Assembly: GCA_030646715.1 (NCBI GenBank)
Contig: JAUSLJ010000027.1
Span: 1-38,994, forward strand
Direction: 5' to 3'
Length of the DNA stretch: 38,994 nt
Origin: Agitococcus sp.
GTDB taxonomy: Bacteria; Pseudomonadota; Gammaproteobacteria; Pseudomonadales; Moraxellaceae
A program made the position numbers and the translations under genes. Numbering within the stretch: the stretch's first letter is position 1; each line of letters opens with the position of its first letter. The notes under the pieces are model-generated. The model ran no database searches. It was not told where the DNA came from and saw only the letters and a program-made list of their open reading frames with translations. Below are positions 1-8,317 of the stretch, piece after piece.

Positions 1-97
1 TGACGCCTGCGGGCAATGTGCCTACGGCAGCGTACGTGACACTCTCGACATCGATGTCACTCGCTGCAGGGACTGCGCCACTGATGCTGCTGTCATC
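1..97 (-). pseudogene. continuation of VCBS/cadherin-like repeat after in-frame stop, runs off window
   Basis: Reading the minus strand past the TAA at 98-100, the same frame stays open to the window edge. It encodes about 32 residues (DDSSISGAVPAASDIDVESV, then TYAAVGTLPAGV) that match the fourth repeat of the upstream gene nearly residue for residue. The nucleotide differences from that repeat are mostly synonymous, so this stretch was recently part of one longer reading frame. It has no start codon or ribosome site of its own. It is either the untranslated tail of a nonsense-interrupted adhesin gene or, if position 98-100 is a sequencing error, part of an intact larger protein. Confidence 0.75.
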
Positions 98-1708
98 TTA
101 GCTTCCTGTGACCGTGGTTCCGCTGGCGACAGGCGCATCAATCAGGACGTTGATCGTCACCGTGACTGTCGCAGGTGTGCTGTTAACCGTGCCGTCATTC
201 GCGACATATTGGAACGTGACGACGCGGCTTTCGCCATCGTCTAATCCTTGGTCTGAGGCTAAAGGCGCTACCGAGAACGTGCCATCGGTATTGAACGTGA
301 CGCCTGCGGGTAATGTGCCTACCGCGGCATACGTGACGCTCTCAACATCAATATCACTCGCGGCAGGGACTGCGCCTGTGATAGCACTGTCATCTTCGCT
401 TCCTGTGGTGCTGATGGCGCCACCACTCACAGGTACATCGTTTTTACCTTGAATGGTCACGGTGACCGTGGCGGGTGCACTATTAACCGTGCCGTCATTC
501 GCGACATATTGGAAAGTGACAACACGGCTTTCGCCATCGTCTAAACCTTGGTCTGAGGACTGCGGTGCTACGGAGAACGTGCCATCGGTATTGAATGTGA
601 CGCCTGCGGGTGTCTCACCCATGATGGAATAGGTTAAGGGGGTTGCCTCAACATCTATAGCCGTGACTGCACCTATCACTGAGGAAGCATCTTCAGTACT
701 TGTCACTGTAACATTGACTGCTACAGGGGCATCGTTTACACCCGTAATCGTTACTTTAACTGTGGCAGGCGCACTGTCTGCCGTGCCGTCATTGGCTTTA
801 TATTGAAACGTAATTTCTCGTTTTTCGCCTGCTTTTAGGCTCTGGTCCGCAGAGGATGGTGCAACGCTAAATGTCCCATTGGCATTAAAAGTAATACCCG
901 CTGGTACAGCTCCGACAACAGCGTAGGTTAGCACCTCTACATCTATATCTGATCCAGTTACCGAACCTGTAAGCGCCGCATCCTCCGTTCCTGTAACGCT
1001 CAGACTTTGCACGACAGGTGCATCATTAACACCCATAATCGTTACTGTCATCGTCGCAGGTGCACTATCTGCTATGCCGTCATTAGCAACGAACTGAAAC
1101 ACAATTTTTCGGCTTTCTCCGCTATCCAAGGATTGGTCAGTCGCTTGCGGTATCACTTTAAATGAACCGTCAGCGGCCAATGTTAAACCCACAGCTGCAT
1201 TACCTATAAGTTTATACGTTAGTGTACTGCCCTCTGCATGGGTCGCAATCAATTTACCCGTAATGGATGAAGCATCTTCTGTGTCTGCGGCCGTCGCGCT
1301 TGTAGCTATTGGTGATATATGCGCTTGCTCACTTGGCGTGCTGCTATTATTTGATACTTCACGACCTGCCACACCCCATAAAGGCACATACACCAAGCCC
1401 AGCCAAGCCCACGCCCCAGTCGCGCCTGCACTCAACGCACCCAACAAGCCAGACTGCGCCACAACAGTAGTTGATGCACCTGTCGCACCAGCAGAACCAA
1501 CCGCTCCCCCAGTACTTGGCGTACCCAGTACACTGGACGCATCAGCAATTACAAATGCTTGCTCATTGCCAGTCGATATGCTTAATTGGTTGGGATCATT
1601 TAGCAGATTATCTTTTTTCTTTTTAAAATCATCTGCATTGATGCGGCCGTTCTTTTGTACTGAATTGCGCGGGAAAAAATTAGCCGAATTGGGGATTATA
1701 GGAGTCAT
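98..1708 (-). CDS. VCBS/cadherin-like repeat surface or secreted protein, truncated by nonsense codon
   Basis: About 536 residues are translated before the stop. Residues 1-60 are polar and lysine-rich. Residues about 64-118 are a Gly/Ala/Ser-rich hydrophobic segment ending in AWAWLGLVYVPLWGVAG, like the N-terminal module of large type I-secreted adhesins. Four tandem repeats of about 97-99 residues follow. Each carries a T-E-D start, a Y-x-x-x-G...P-A-G-x-T-F core, an N-x-D/N-G-T-F-S-V-x-P step, F-Q-Y/F-x-A-N-D-G and a closing V-T-I-x-G-x-N-D, typical of VCBS/Bacterial-Ig/cadherin-like units in biofilm adhesins. The last two repeats are almost identical. Translation ends exactly where the fifth repeat's conserved Glu should be (GAA to TAA). 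ATG at 1708 is preferred over a TTG six bases upstream because AAGGA lies 8 bases before it. No C-terminal RTX or secretion signal is in view. Exact ligand and function are unknown. Confidence 0.8.
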   Translation of the reverse strand: MTPIIPNSANFFPRNSVQKNGRINADDFKKKKDNLLNDPNQLSISTGNEQAFVIADASSVLGTPSTGGAVGSAGATGASTTVVAQSGLLGALSAGATGAWAWLGLVYVPLWGVAGREVSNNSSTPSEQAHISPIATSATAADTEDASSITGKLIATHAEGSTLTYKLIGNAAVGLTLAADGSFKVIPQATDQSLDSGESRKIVFQFVANDGIADSAPATMTVTIMGVNDAPVVQSLSVTGTEDAALTGSVTGSDIDVEVLTYAVVGAVPAGITFNANGTFSVAPSSADQSLKAGEKREITFQYKANDGTADSAPATVKVTITGVNDAPVAVNVTVTSTEDASSVIGAVTAIDVEATPLTYSIMGETPAGVTFNTDGTFSVAPQSSDQGLDDGESRVVTFQYVANDGTVNSAPATVTVTIQGKNDVPVSGGAISTTGSEDDSAITGAVPAASDIDVESVTYAAVGTLPAGVTFNTDGTFSVAPLASDQGLDDGESRVVTFQYVANDGTVNSTPATVTVTINVLIDAPVASGTTVTGS

Positions 1709-1825
1709 TTTCAAAGTCCTTTGAGAACGTAGTTATTTTAAAGATTTTAGCGATTTATAGCATTTATATCCACATCGCTTCAATGGTCTATTTGTCTAAT
1801 ATTAAAACCTCAGCATCTATAATTT

Positions 1826-2212
1826 TTACTCAACATTCTTGATCCAGACCATCGTCGCCATGCCCGCAACCGTCATCAGTAAAGAGCCCAAGACGTGAAC
1901 AGCAATCGCCGCCCCTGCCCAGCCAATTCGGTTTTGCTGAATCAAGGTCGTCACTTCCACAGAGAATGTGGAGAATGTCGTTAAACCACCTAAAAATCCC
2001 GTGATAATCAACAATCGCCACTCAGGGCTCAATTGCGGATTATTGGCAAAAAACACAAACGCAATACCAATTAAATACCCGCCAACTAAATTAGCCGCCA
2101 ACGTACCAAGTGGAATAGCGGGGAAAACTGCATTTAGGCCTAGACCTAAAACCCAACGCAAAACTGCCCCTATAGAAGCGCCAATGCTAATTGCCAAAAT
2201 AGAGTACAGCAT
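1826..2212 (-). CDS. crcB: fluoride ion channel CrcB/Fluc
   Basis: This 128-residue protein has four hydrophobic segments and is the usual length for the family. CrcB proteins form dual-topology dimers in the inner membrane that export fluoride. Visible family signatures are [10 protein letters not shown] near the N-terminus, [15 protein letters not shown] in the second helix (the G-N-x-x-G-type motif, here with A before N) and [16 protein letters not shown] in the third, which carries the phenylalanine/threonine/serine track lining the pore. I chose the ATG at 2212 because homologues begin M-L-Y-S. A TTG seven codons upstream extends the frame but lacks family similarity. It lies upstream of, and in the same direction as, the VCBS-repeat gene, and divergent to the helicase gene. 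I looked for a fluoride riboswitch upstream and do not see a convincing one. Confidence 0.93.
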   Translation of the reverse strand: MLYSILAISIGASIGAVLRWVLGLGLNAVFPAIPLGTLAANLVGGYLIGIAFVFFANNPQLSPEWRLLIITGFLGGLTTFSTFSVEVTTLIQQNRIGWAGAAIAVHVLGSLLMTVAGMATMVWIKNVE

Positions 2213-2387
2213 GAAAAATTTCCGTTGCGCCAAATTGATGAATGATTCTAACTGCTGCTGACGCGCTAAACCATCGCCTAAGAGTGAGTCTCAAGGCAAT
2301 GACTGTTATACTGGCGGCAATTAGCCTTACTTTTACGCTATATGTTGTTTAGGCATATACGTCCTTTCGCCTCTTTTTGGAATTTTT

Positions 2388-3710
2388 ATGTCTTTTGCCC
2401 AACTTGGCCTTGCTGATGAGTTAGTACGCGCCTTGACTGCTTGTGGTTACACCTCACCTACTCCGATTCAACGCGAGGCCATTCCTGCCATTTTATCGGG
2501 TCGTGACTTACTGGCCGCCGCACAAACGGGTACAGGTAAAACAGCAGGCTTTATGTTGCCGTTGTTACAGCGTTTATCTCAGCCTGATGTCGCATTTTCA
2601 CAACATAAATCCAAAATTCGTGCCCTGATTTTAACGCCGACGCGTGAATTGGCAGCACAGGTCGAAGAAGCTGCAAAAGAATATGGTCAGTTTTTAGATG
2701 TGCGTTCAATGGTGATGTTTGGTGGCGTCAATATCAAACCACAAATTCAACGTTTATATAAGCGTGTGGATATTTTAGTAGCGACACCGGGTCGATTATT
2801 AGACCACGTTGGCCAACGTACCGTCGATTTAAGTGGCGTTGAAACACTGATTTTAGATGAAGCCGACCGTATGCTCGATATGGGCTTCATTCGTGATATT
2901 CGTCGAATTTTGCCGTTATTGCCTGCTAATCGCCAAAATCTTTTATTTTCCGCGACCTTCTCCGATGAAATTAAAACTTTAGCGTCAGGCATCTTAAAAA
3001 ATCCACTCAGTATTGAAGTTGCCCCCCGTAATACCACTGCGGAAACGATTTCCCAAGTGGTGCATCCTGTTGATCGTGAGAAAAAACGCGCTTTATTAGA
3101 AATGTTAATTCGCCAAGGCAATTGGGAACAAGTCTTAGTGTTTATGCGCACTAAACATGGCTCGAATCGTTTGGCCGAGCAACTGGATAAAAATGGCATT
3201 TCAGCGATGGCGATTCATGGCAACAAAAGCCAATCGGCGCGTGAACGAGCCTTAAGTGAATTTAAAGCAGGTAATTTACGCGTCTTAGTGGCTACGGATA
3301 TTGCTGCACGTGGTATTGATATTGATTTATTGCCTCATGTCGTTAATTACGAATTACCCGCTACCGCCGAAGATTATGTTCATCGTATTGGCCGAACAGG
3401 TCGTGCAGGAGCAAATGGCGAAGCGGTTTCTTTAGTCTGTGTGGACGAATTAAAACTCTTAGCGGACATCGAAAAACTGATTAAGCGTAAATTGCCCTCG
3501 GTGGTGATTGAAGGTTTTGAACCTGATCTCAACGCCAAACCTGAACCCTTGCGTAAACCGATGCCGCAACAACAAAATCGAGGTCGCCCACCTGTCGGTC
3601 GTGATAGTGCGACTCACAATAAGCATCAACCTGTGACCAAAAAACCGATGAGCCATCAATCGCCCTCTGCAGGCAATGGCCAAAGTCGCAAACCTTCTTC
3701 TAGTCGATAA
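2388..3710 (+). CDS. rhlE: DEAD-box ATP-dependent RNA helicase, RhlE type
   Basis: This 440-residue protein has all DEAD-box motifs in order. They are an upstream Phe (F3) and Q motif [10 protein letters not shown] (25-34), motif [10 protein letters not shown] (44-52), Ia PTRELAAQ (84-91), GG (112-113), Ib TPGRLLD (133-139), II DEAD (157-160), III SAT (188-190), [13 protein letters not shown] and [12 protein letters not shown]. After the core comes a basic, Gln/Pro/Arg-rich tail ending KPSSSR, as in RhlE, which remodels ribosome-assembly intermediates and assists RNA turnover. RhlB, SrmB and DbpA are less likely from the tail and the motif Ia region. The ribosome site is weak (TTTTTGGAATTTTTATG). 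The CDF transporter gene starts 6 bases after the stop, so the two are probably cotranscribed. Confidence 0.9.
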   Translation: MSFAQLGLADELVRALTACGYTSPTPIQREAIPAILSGRDLLAAAQTGTGKTAGFMLPLLQRLSQPDVAFSQHKSKIRALILTPTRELAAQVEEAAKEYGQFLDVRSMVMFGGVNIKPQIQRLYKRVDILVATPGRLLDHVGQRTVDLSGVETLILDEADRMLDMGFIRDIRRILPLLPANRQNLLFSATFSDEIKTLASGILKNPLSIEVAPRNTTAETISQVVHPVDREKKRALLEMLIRQGNWEQVLVFMRTKHGSNRLAEQLDKNGISAMAIHGNKSQSARERALSEFKAGNLRVLVATDIAARGIDIDLLPHVVNYELPATAEDYVHRIGRTGRAGANGEAVSLVCVDELKLLADIEKLIKRKLPSVVIEGFEPDLNAKPEPLRKPMPQQQNRGRPPVGRDSATHNKHQPVTKKPMSHQSPSAGNGQSRKPSSSR

Positions 3711-3716
3711 TACGTT

Positions 3717-4712
3717 ATGAGCACCAGCCATTCACACCGCCGCCATGACGACCATGCACACGGTAAAGAGCATAGTCATGGACACCATCATCATGGTCAT
3801 CACCATCATGCGCCGACGACTTACAATCGGGCTTTTGCCATCGGCATTAGCTTGAATATTAGCTTTGTCTTGATTGAAGCCTATTTTGGTTGGCAAGCGA
3901 ATTCATTGTCATTACTTGCTGATGCAGGTCATAACCTGAGCGATGTTTTAGGTTTGATATTGGCATGGTCAGCGATGTTTGTCGGCACACTGCAAGGTAA
4001 TGATCGTCATACTTATGGCTGGCGACGTGCCTCTATTTTAGCCGCCCTCATCAATGCCTTGGTTTTGCTCGTAGCAATGGGGGCAATGGCTTGGGAAGCA
4101 ATTCATCGCTTACAACAACCCGTACCTGTGGTTGGCTCAACGATGATGTGGGTTGCAGGTATTGGTGTGCTAATTAACGGCATTACCGCATGGTTTTTTA
4201 TGCGTGGTGGCGACTCAGATATTAATATTCGTGGTGCATTTCTGCACATGGCCGCAGATGCCTTAGTGTCTTTAGGTGTTGTCGTTGCTGGTTTTGCTTA
4301 TATCGTTTGTGGTTGGTCTTGGTTAGACCCCGTGATGAGTTTATTGATTGCTCTAGTGATTATTGCTGGGACGTGGGGTTTACTACGTCAGTCCTTGCAT
4401 TTGTCTTTAGATGGTGTCCCCGAGCACATTGATTTAGCCAAAGTGCGTGAATACTTCCTGTCTTTAGCCGATGTTCGAGCGGTTCATGACTTACATATTT
4501 GGGCGATGAGTAGTTCTGAAGTGGCTTTAACTGTCCATTTAGTGATGCCTGAAGGTCATGGTCACGATGCTTTTTTACAAGAAGTCACCGAAGAGCTACA
4601 CGATCATTTTGATATTGACCATCCGACGATTCAGATTGTCGCGATGCCCTTTACTCGTGCTTGCAGTTCACCGACATCATCCCCACTGATTAGGGAACAC
4701 CACTCTCATTAG
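3717..4712 (+). CDS. cation diffusion facilitator, Zn2+/Cd2+ exporter (CzcD/ZitB type)
   Basis: This 331-residue protein has a very His-rich N-terminus: within residues 5-31 there are some 16 histidines, a likely metal-binding cytoplasmic tail. Six membrane segments follow, then a cytoplasmic C-terminal domain (from about residue 225) containing VRAVHDLHIWAMSS, typical of the CDF family. The transport site is visible as H72-x3-D76 in LADAGHNLSD and H177-x3-D181 in HMAAD. This HD/HD set is characteristic of Zn/Cd exporters and argues against Mn or Fe selectivity. CDF dimers exchange a proton for the metal across the inner membrane. The C-terminus again ends in histidines (REHHSH). The gene sits between rhlE and the ATP-grasp gene with gaps of 6 and 8 bases, suggesting one operon. 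ZitB and CzcD cannot be separated by eye. Confidence 0.92.
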   Translation: MSTSHSHRRHDDHAHGKEHSHGHHHHGHHHHAPTTYNRAFAIGISLNISFVLIEAYFGWQANSLSLLADAGHNLSDVLGLILAWSAMFVGTLQGNDRHTYGWRRASILAALINALVLLVAMGAMAWEAIHRLQQPVPVVGSTMMWVAGIGVLINGITAWFFMRGGDSDINIRGAFLHMAADALVSLGVVVAGFAYIVCGWSWLDPVMSLLIALVIIAGTWGLLRQSLHLSLDGVPEHIDLAKVREYFLSLADVRAVHDLHIWAMSSSEVALTVHLVMPEGHGHDAFLQEVTEELHDHFDIDHPTIQIVAMPFTRACSSPTSSPLIREHHSH

Positions 4713-4720
4713 GACAGCTC

Positions 4721-6001
4721 ATGACAGCACTTCCCACCACCAGCATTGCCGAAGCATTGAATCGGGACTGTGTCTGTCAAACCTTAGATGCCGAACGTTT
4801 ACAACAGCAATGGCGAGCTGACCCTGCCTTGTCAGCAGTTAACGAGTCCATTCTCACCCAGCGTCCCCATTTATTTTCGGCAACCTCGGTTTTTATTTCG
4901 CAAGCCCAATATCAGCAAATGCAAGCATTGGTCAGCGCAGTCGAAGAGGTGGTTGATTTACCCGCTTATCGTCAAACTGTGTTAAATGACGCGCCTGCTA
5001 TTGCTCAACAAGCCAATCCGACACGTGGTGTTTTTTTAGGCTATGACTTTCATTTAAGTCCAGAAGGTGTTCGTCTCATTGAAATTAATACCAATGCAGG
5101 CGGCGCATTACTCAATACATTTTTAGCGCGCGCACAGACCGCTTGCTGTCAAGATATGGCATGGGCAAGTGCTGCCAATCTGCAACTCGCTAACCTTGAA
5201 CAGACCTTCTTTGCAATGTTTAGCCAAGAGTGGCAACGTCAGCGTGGCACACAGCCATTGCGACAAATAGCCATTATTGACGATGAGCCAAACAATCAAT
5301 ATTTATGCCCCGAATTTCAGTTATTTCAGCAATTGTTTCAGTCGTTTGGTGTGCAAGCGGTGGTCATAGATGCCCGTGAACTGACATGGCGTGATGGCAA
5401 ATTATGGGCAAATGAACGTCCCATCGACCTAGTTTACAATCGACTCACCGATTTTTATTTAGAAGATACCGCACACCAAGCCTTAAAAATGGCTTATGAA
5501 GCTAACGCAGTCGTCTTGACACCCCATCCTCAAGCCCATGCTGTATATGCCAACAAACACAACTTAGTCCGTTTAAGTAATGCTCAATCCTTAGCACAAT
5601 TAGGGATTAGCGAGGCCTTACAACAGACCTTAGTCAACACCATTCCAACAACTGAAACGGTAAATCCAGCTAAAGCCGATGATTTATGGGCACGACGTAA
5701 ACAGTTATTTTTTAAACCCGCCAATGGCTATGGCAGCAAAGCGACTTATCGCGGCGATAAAATCACCCGACGCGTTTGGGAAGAAATTCTGCAAGGTGAT
5801 TATGTCGCACAACAACTTGTGCCACCGAGTGCACGACGATTACAAGCCGATGGTATCGAAGCCGAGTTAAAAGTCGATATTCGTGCGTACGCCTATGCTG
5901 GGGAAATTCAATTATTGGCCGCACGTTTATACACAGGGCAAACGACAAACTTTAGAACGTCTGGTGGTGGTTTTGCGCCCGTGTTTTTAATGCCCAATTA
6001 A
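4721..6001 (+). CDS. ATP-grasp fold protein of unknown substrate
   Basis: This 426-residue protein has no signal peptide or membrane segment. Its ATP-grasp features are FFKPANGYGSK (330-340), a lysine followed by the Gly-rich nucleotide loop; YVAQQLVPP (361-369), at the hinge that usually contacts adenine; and KVDIRAYAYAGEIQL (384-398) followed by ARLY and TNFRTSGGGFAPV, which resemble the metal/phosphate-binding end of the fold. The N-terminal part has a conserved-looking block GYDFHLSPEGVRLIEINTNA (107-126), reminiscent of pre-ATP-grasp domains, and IAIIDDEPNNQYLCPEF (183-199). ATP-grasp enzymes couple ATP hydrolysis to carboxylate-amine ligation through an acyl phosphate. Which acid and amine are joined here is not evident. 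It follows the CDF exporter by 8 bases, so it is probably cotranscribed. A glutathionylspermidine synthetase-like or peptide-ligating role is possible but unproven. Confidence 0.72.
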   Translation: MTALPTTSIAEALNRDCVCQTLDAERLQQQWRADPALSAVNESILTQRPHLFSATSVFISQAQYQQMQALVSAVEEVVDLPAYRQTVLNDAPAIAQQANPTRGVFLGYDFHLSPEGVRLIEINTNAGGALLNTFLARAQTACCQDMAWASAANLQLANLEQTFFAMFSQEWQRQRGTQPLRQIAIIDDEPNNQYLCPEFQLFQQLFQSFGVQAVVIDARELTWRDGKLWANERPIDLVYNRLTDFYLEDTAHQALKMAYEANAVVLTPHPQAHAVYANKHNLVRLSNAQSLAQLGISEALQQTLVNTIPTTETVNPAKADDLWARRKQLFFKPANGYGSKATYRGDKITRRVWEEILQGDYVAQQLVPPSARRLQADGIEAELKVDIRAYAYAGEIQLLAARLYTGQTTNFRTSGGGFAPVFLMPN

Positions 6002-6070
6002 CGGCTTACTTATTTAACGTAAAAGCGTAAACTTAAAAGATAACATTTTAATTTTAGGAGAGACTTAATC

Positions 6071-6334
6071 ATGGCCAAAAAACAATTAGTTGGCGCAGAA
6101 ATTAACAAAGCCCGTGCTATTTTAGAACTTCACCCCATTCCGCCACACCATAATGAATCCCTGCAAGCAACGTTGTGTGATTTAGAATTACATTTACAAT
6201 CCCATGAACAAGCGGATTACACACAACTCGCCAATTTATTAAGAAGCGCAGAAGTCGAATTAGAAACAGAGCACCCTTTGGTGTCGAGTGTTGTTGGTGG
6301 CATTGTCAGAACCTTAGCGAATATGGGTATTTAA
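6071..6334 (+). CDS. DUF4404 family small protein
   Basis: This 87-residue acidic, helical protein has no membrane segment. The C-terminal ELETEHPLVSSVVGGIVRTL followed by ANMGI closely resembles the E-x-E-H-P...L-x-x-x-L-x-x-x-G-I end of DUF4404 proteins, and the N-terminal half is a helix-rich region with regularly spaced leucines. The function is unknown. It has a good ribosome site (TAGGAG, about 10 bases before ATG). It is separated from the ATP-grasp gene by 69 bases that are AT-rich and could hold its own promoter. A DUF4404 gene next to bfmS is, as I recall, also seen in Acinetobacter, which supports a conserved neighbourhood but not a defined role. Confidence 0.75.
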   Translation: MAKKQLVGAEINKARAILELHPIPPHHNESLQATLCDLELHLQSHEQADYTQLANLLRSAEVELETEHPLVSSVVGGIVRTLANMGI

Positions 6335-6373
6335 CACGGCTATTGCTCATCTCTAGCTTTAGATAGATACAAG

Positions 6374-6399
6374 GATGGGTTGATGCATTACAACCCATC
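6374..6399 (+). terminator. hairpin downstream of DUF4404 gene, possible terminator
   Basis: There is a perfect 9-bp inverted repeat, GATGGGTTG ... CAACCCATC, with an 8-base loop, 39 bases after the DUF4404 stop. No T-run follows on the plus strand, so it may stabilise the 3' end rather than terminate by itself. Confidence 0.4.
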
Positions 6400-6492
6400 A
6401 CGCTGATTTCATTGACATATCCCTAATGATGGGTTTCTTCCGCTTATTCGTCATTTAATAATTACGCACTATTCACCTAACAATCAACAGAC

Positions 6493-6518
6493 AAAAAAAA
6501 GCCCACTTTCGTGGGCTT
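6493..6518 (-). terminator. rho-independent terminator of the bfmRS transcript
   Basis: On the minus strand the sequence reads AAGCCCAC-GAAA-GTGGGCTT followed by a run of eight T counting the stem end. It is a perfect 8-bp GC-rich stem with a GNRA-type tetraloop. It lies about 155 bases beyond the bfmS stop and is the only strong terminator in the gap, so bfmRS is its natural user. Confidence 0.85.
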
Positions 6519-6673
6519 AACAGGGGTTCAACCGAACAATAACTGCCAAATACAACAACCAAACACTATAACCAAGAGAGAGATCACACTACTGCTATGG
6601 GTTTATTATAAACGGCGACAAAAAATACTCTGTCGTTGGGTTGTGCATTTCCTGTTAAGGGACTGTTACCAAG

Positions 6674-8317
6674 TTAGGTGTTTAGTTTAAATTGACTGCG
6701 GTTCTTTTGCTTTATCGGCCATGTCATAACGAACTTAGCACCACCTAATACGGGGCTTTCTTCCACCTTAATCTGACCACCAAACCAAAAAGCAATACGC
6801 GAGACAATCGACAAGCCCAAACCATATCCACCCGATGCCCGCGTTCGGCTATCATCTAAACGCGTAAAGGGTTGAAAAACTCGCTCACGGTCTTTTTCGG
6901 GAATTCCTGCACCATCATCTTCTACCGCAATATACGCGCAATTATCGTAAATACCTGCACTCAAGCGGATTTCACTCCGAGCGTAACGGGTGGCATTACC
7001 TGCCAAGTTTTGTAATACCCGATGTAAATAACGATGTTCGGCCTCGGCTAACGTACCTTCAGGCGGTAACGCAACGGTGATTTTGGGTTTAACGCCCAGT
7101 GCAGTTGTCTCTTTCGCCACTTTTTGTAATAACTGACCTAAATCAACCATTTCAAAATCAAGGACAGGAATGCCCTGCTCTAACTTGGCATAGGTTAAGA
7201 TTTCATCGATGAGTTTATTGAGTTCGGTAATATCGCCGTCTAACTGCCCTAATTGCTCAAAACGTGAATCAACATCATCCGTATCAGCCATCATTTCCAT
7301 ACCAAAACGAATACGCGCCACAGGTGTGCGTAACTCATGAGACACCGCACGAGTCAGCTCACGTTGTGAGTCAATTAGTCGTTGAATATGTTCGGCCATA
7401 CTATTAAAGGCGTGTGCCAACTGGCTGACTTCATCACGGCCAAAAACTTCCGCGCGCGCGCCTAAATCACCACCGCCAATGCGTCGGGCTGCCCCTTCAA
7501 CATTCTTAATTTTTTTCTCTAGTGGATGAATAATAAAATAAGCGGCACTGGTAATCACCAACAAACTTAAAGCAGAAATAATCAATAGCAGTTGTACGGG
7601 CATCCAATCAAACAAAAACATCGGCCCCATCACTAATACTTGGCCTGATATTTTTGAGGGCGCAATAATACGCACTGATGAATTTCGCGCCGCTCCGCCT
7701 TCTTTTAATGCCAATACGACTTCTTTACGTTTAATACGCGCACGTTGGTCTGGCTCTAAACCGCTTTTATCCAAAGGCATAATTTGAAGGGGAAAAGGGA
7801 AATAGGCTTGTAGTTGTTTTAGTCGTTCAGGTTCTTGGCCTTGATAATGCTCTAAATCATCTAACAGAAAAATAGCCATGGCTTTGGCTTGTTGCTCGGA
7901 CACTTTGCTCATGCGTGCTTTCAGATACAAGGCTTCTTTTGCGGAAACTTGACTAAAAATATCGGCATGATTCTGTTGCAAATTCAAGCGAACAACGGCG
8001 TGACCTTCTTGCAACGTCGTTAATTCTGTCGAATCAAATTCTGCCGCTTTAGCATTGACCAAGACAATTTTGGCATCCATAAGGGTGCTGGCCTCTTCTA
8101 GCCACGCATCCCGTAATGCTCCCACAGGTTGACGCTCGACACCCACGGCTACTAGACGAAAAAACCCCGTCGCCATCGCCTCTCGATATTCGGCAGCGCG
8201 ATAATCATTCACCACTTGGATTAACAGATAAGTACAGAGGGCGACCATGCTGATAACCAGCAACAGGCCGCCATAGATTCGAACAAAGATACTGCTAGGT
8301 GTACGAATAGGGAACAT
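6674..8317 (-). CDS. bfmS: sensor histidine kinase BfmS (RstB-like)
   Basis: This 547-residue inner-membrane kinase has a first membrane segment at about 12-36, a periplasmic sensor domain at about 37-238 and a second membrane segment at about 239-263. HAMP follows at about 264-316, ending SQLAHAFNSMAEHIQ. The phospho-accepting histidine is H327 in AVSHELRTPVARIR. The ATPase domain has an N box around QNLAGNATRYA (436-446), G1 VEDDGAGIP (465-473), an F box ERVFQPFTRLDD and G2 GYGLGLSIV (497-505). The length matches Acinetobacter BfmS, which with BfmR controls capsule, envelope stress tolerance and biofilm formation there. That role is transferred by homology. The start ATG shares one base with the bfmR stop (TAATG), so the two are translationally coupled. 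The signal sensed is unknown. Confidence 0.92.
   Translation of the reverse strand: MFPIRTPSSIFVRIYGGLLLVISMVALCTYLLIQVVNDYRAAEYREAMATGFFRLVAVGVERQPVGALRDAWLEEASTLMDAKIVLVNAKAAEFDSTELTTLQEGHAVVRLNLQQNHADIFSQVSAKEALYLKARMSKVSEQQAKAMAIFLLDDLEHYQGQEPERLKQLQAYFPFPLQIMPLDKSGLEPDQRARIKRKEVVLALKEGGAARNSSVRIIAPSKISGQVLVMGPMFLFDWMPVQLLLIISALSLLVITSAAYFIIHPLEKKIKNVEGAARRIGGGDLGARAEVFGRDEVSQLAHAFNSMAEHIQRLIDSQRELTRAVSHELRTPVARIRFGMEMMADTDDVDSRFEQLGQLDGDITELNKLIDEILTYAKLEQGIPVLDFEMVDLGQLLQKVAKETTALGVKPKITVALPPEGTLAEAEHRYLHRVLQNLAGNATRYARSEIRLSAGIYDNCAYIAVEDDGAGIPEKDRERVFQPFTRLDDSRTRASGGYGLGLSIVSRIAFWFGGQIKVEESPVLGGAKFVMTWPIKQKNRSQFKLNT

Larger units (their letters stand above)
6335..6673. other. intergenic region between convergent DUF4404 and bfmS genes
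   Basis: This 339-base gap contains no credible gene. It holds a 9-bp hairpin at 6374-6399 near the DUF4404 stop and a strong minus-strand terminator at 6493-6518. The stretch 6520-6673 next to the bfmS stop is AT-rich, with nothing I can name. No tRNA-like cloverleaf was seen. Confidence 0.6.

Noticed and set aside
108-452. Plus-strand open frames antisense to the VCBS gene
   Set aside because: They arise from the repetitive composition of the real gene on the other strand and repeat with the same period.
2213-2300. Possible fluoride riboswitch upstream of crcB (minus strand reads AGGCGATGG)
   Set aside because: The GGCGATGG opening resembles the motif, but the pairing CGCC arm, the AAAC segment and the closing GATGAC...CC pseudoknot strand are absent.
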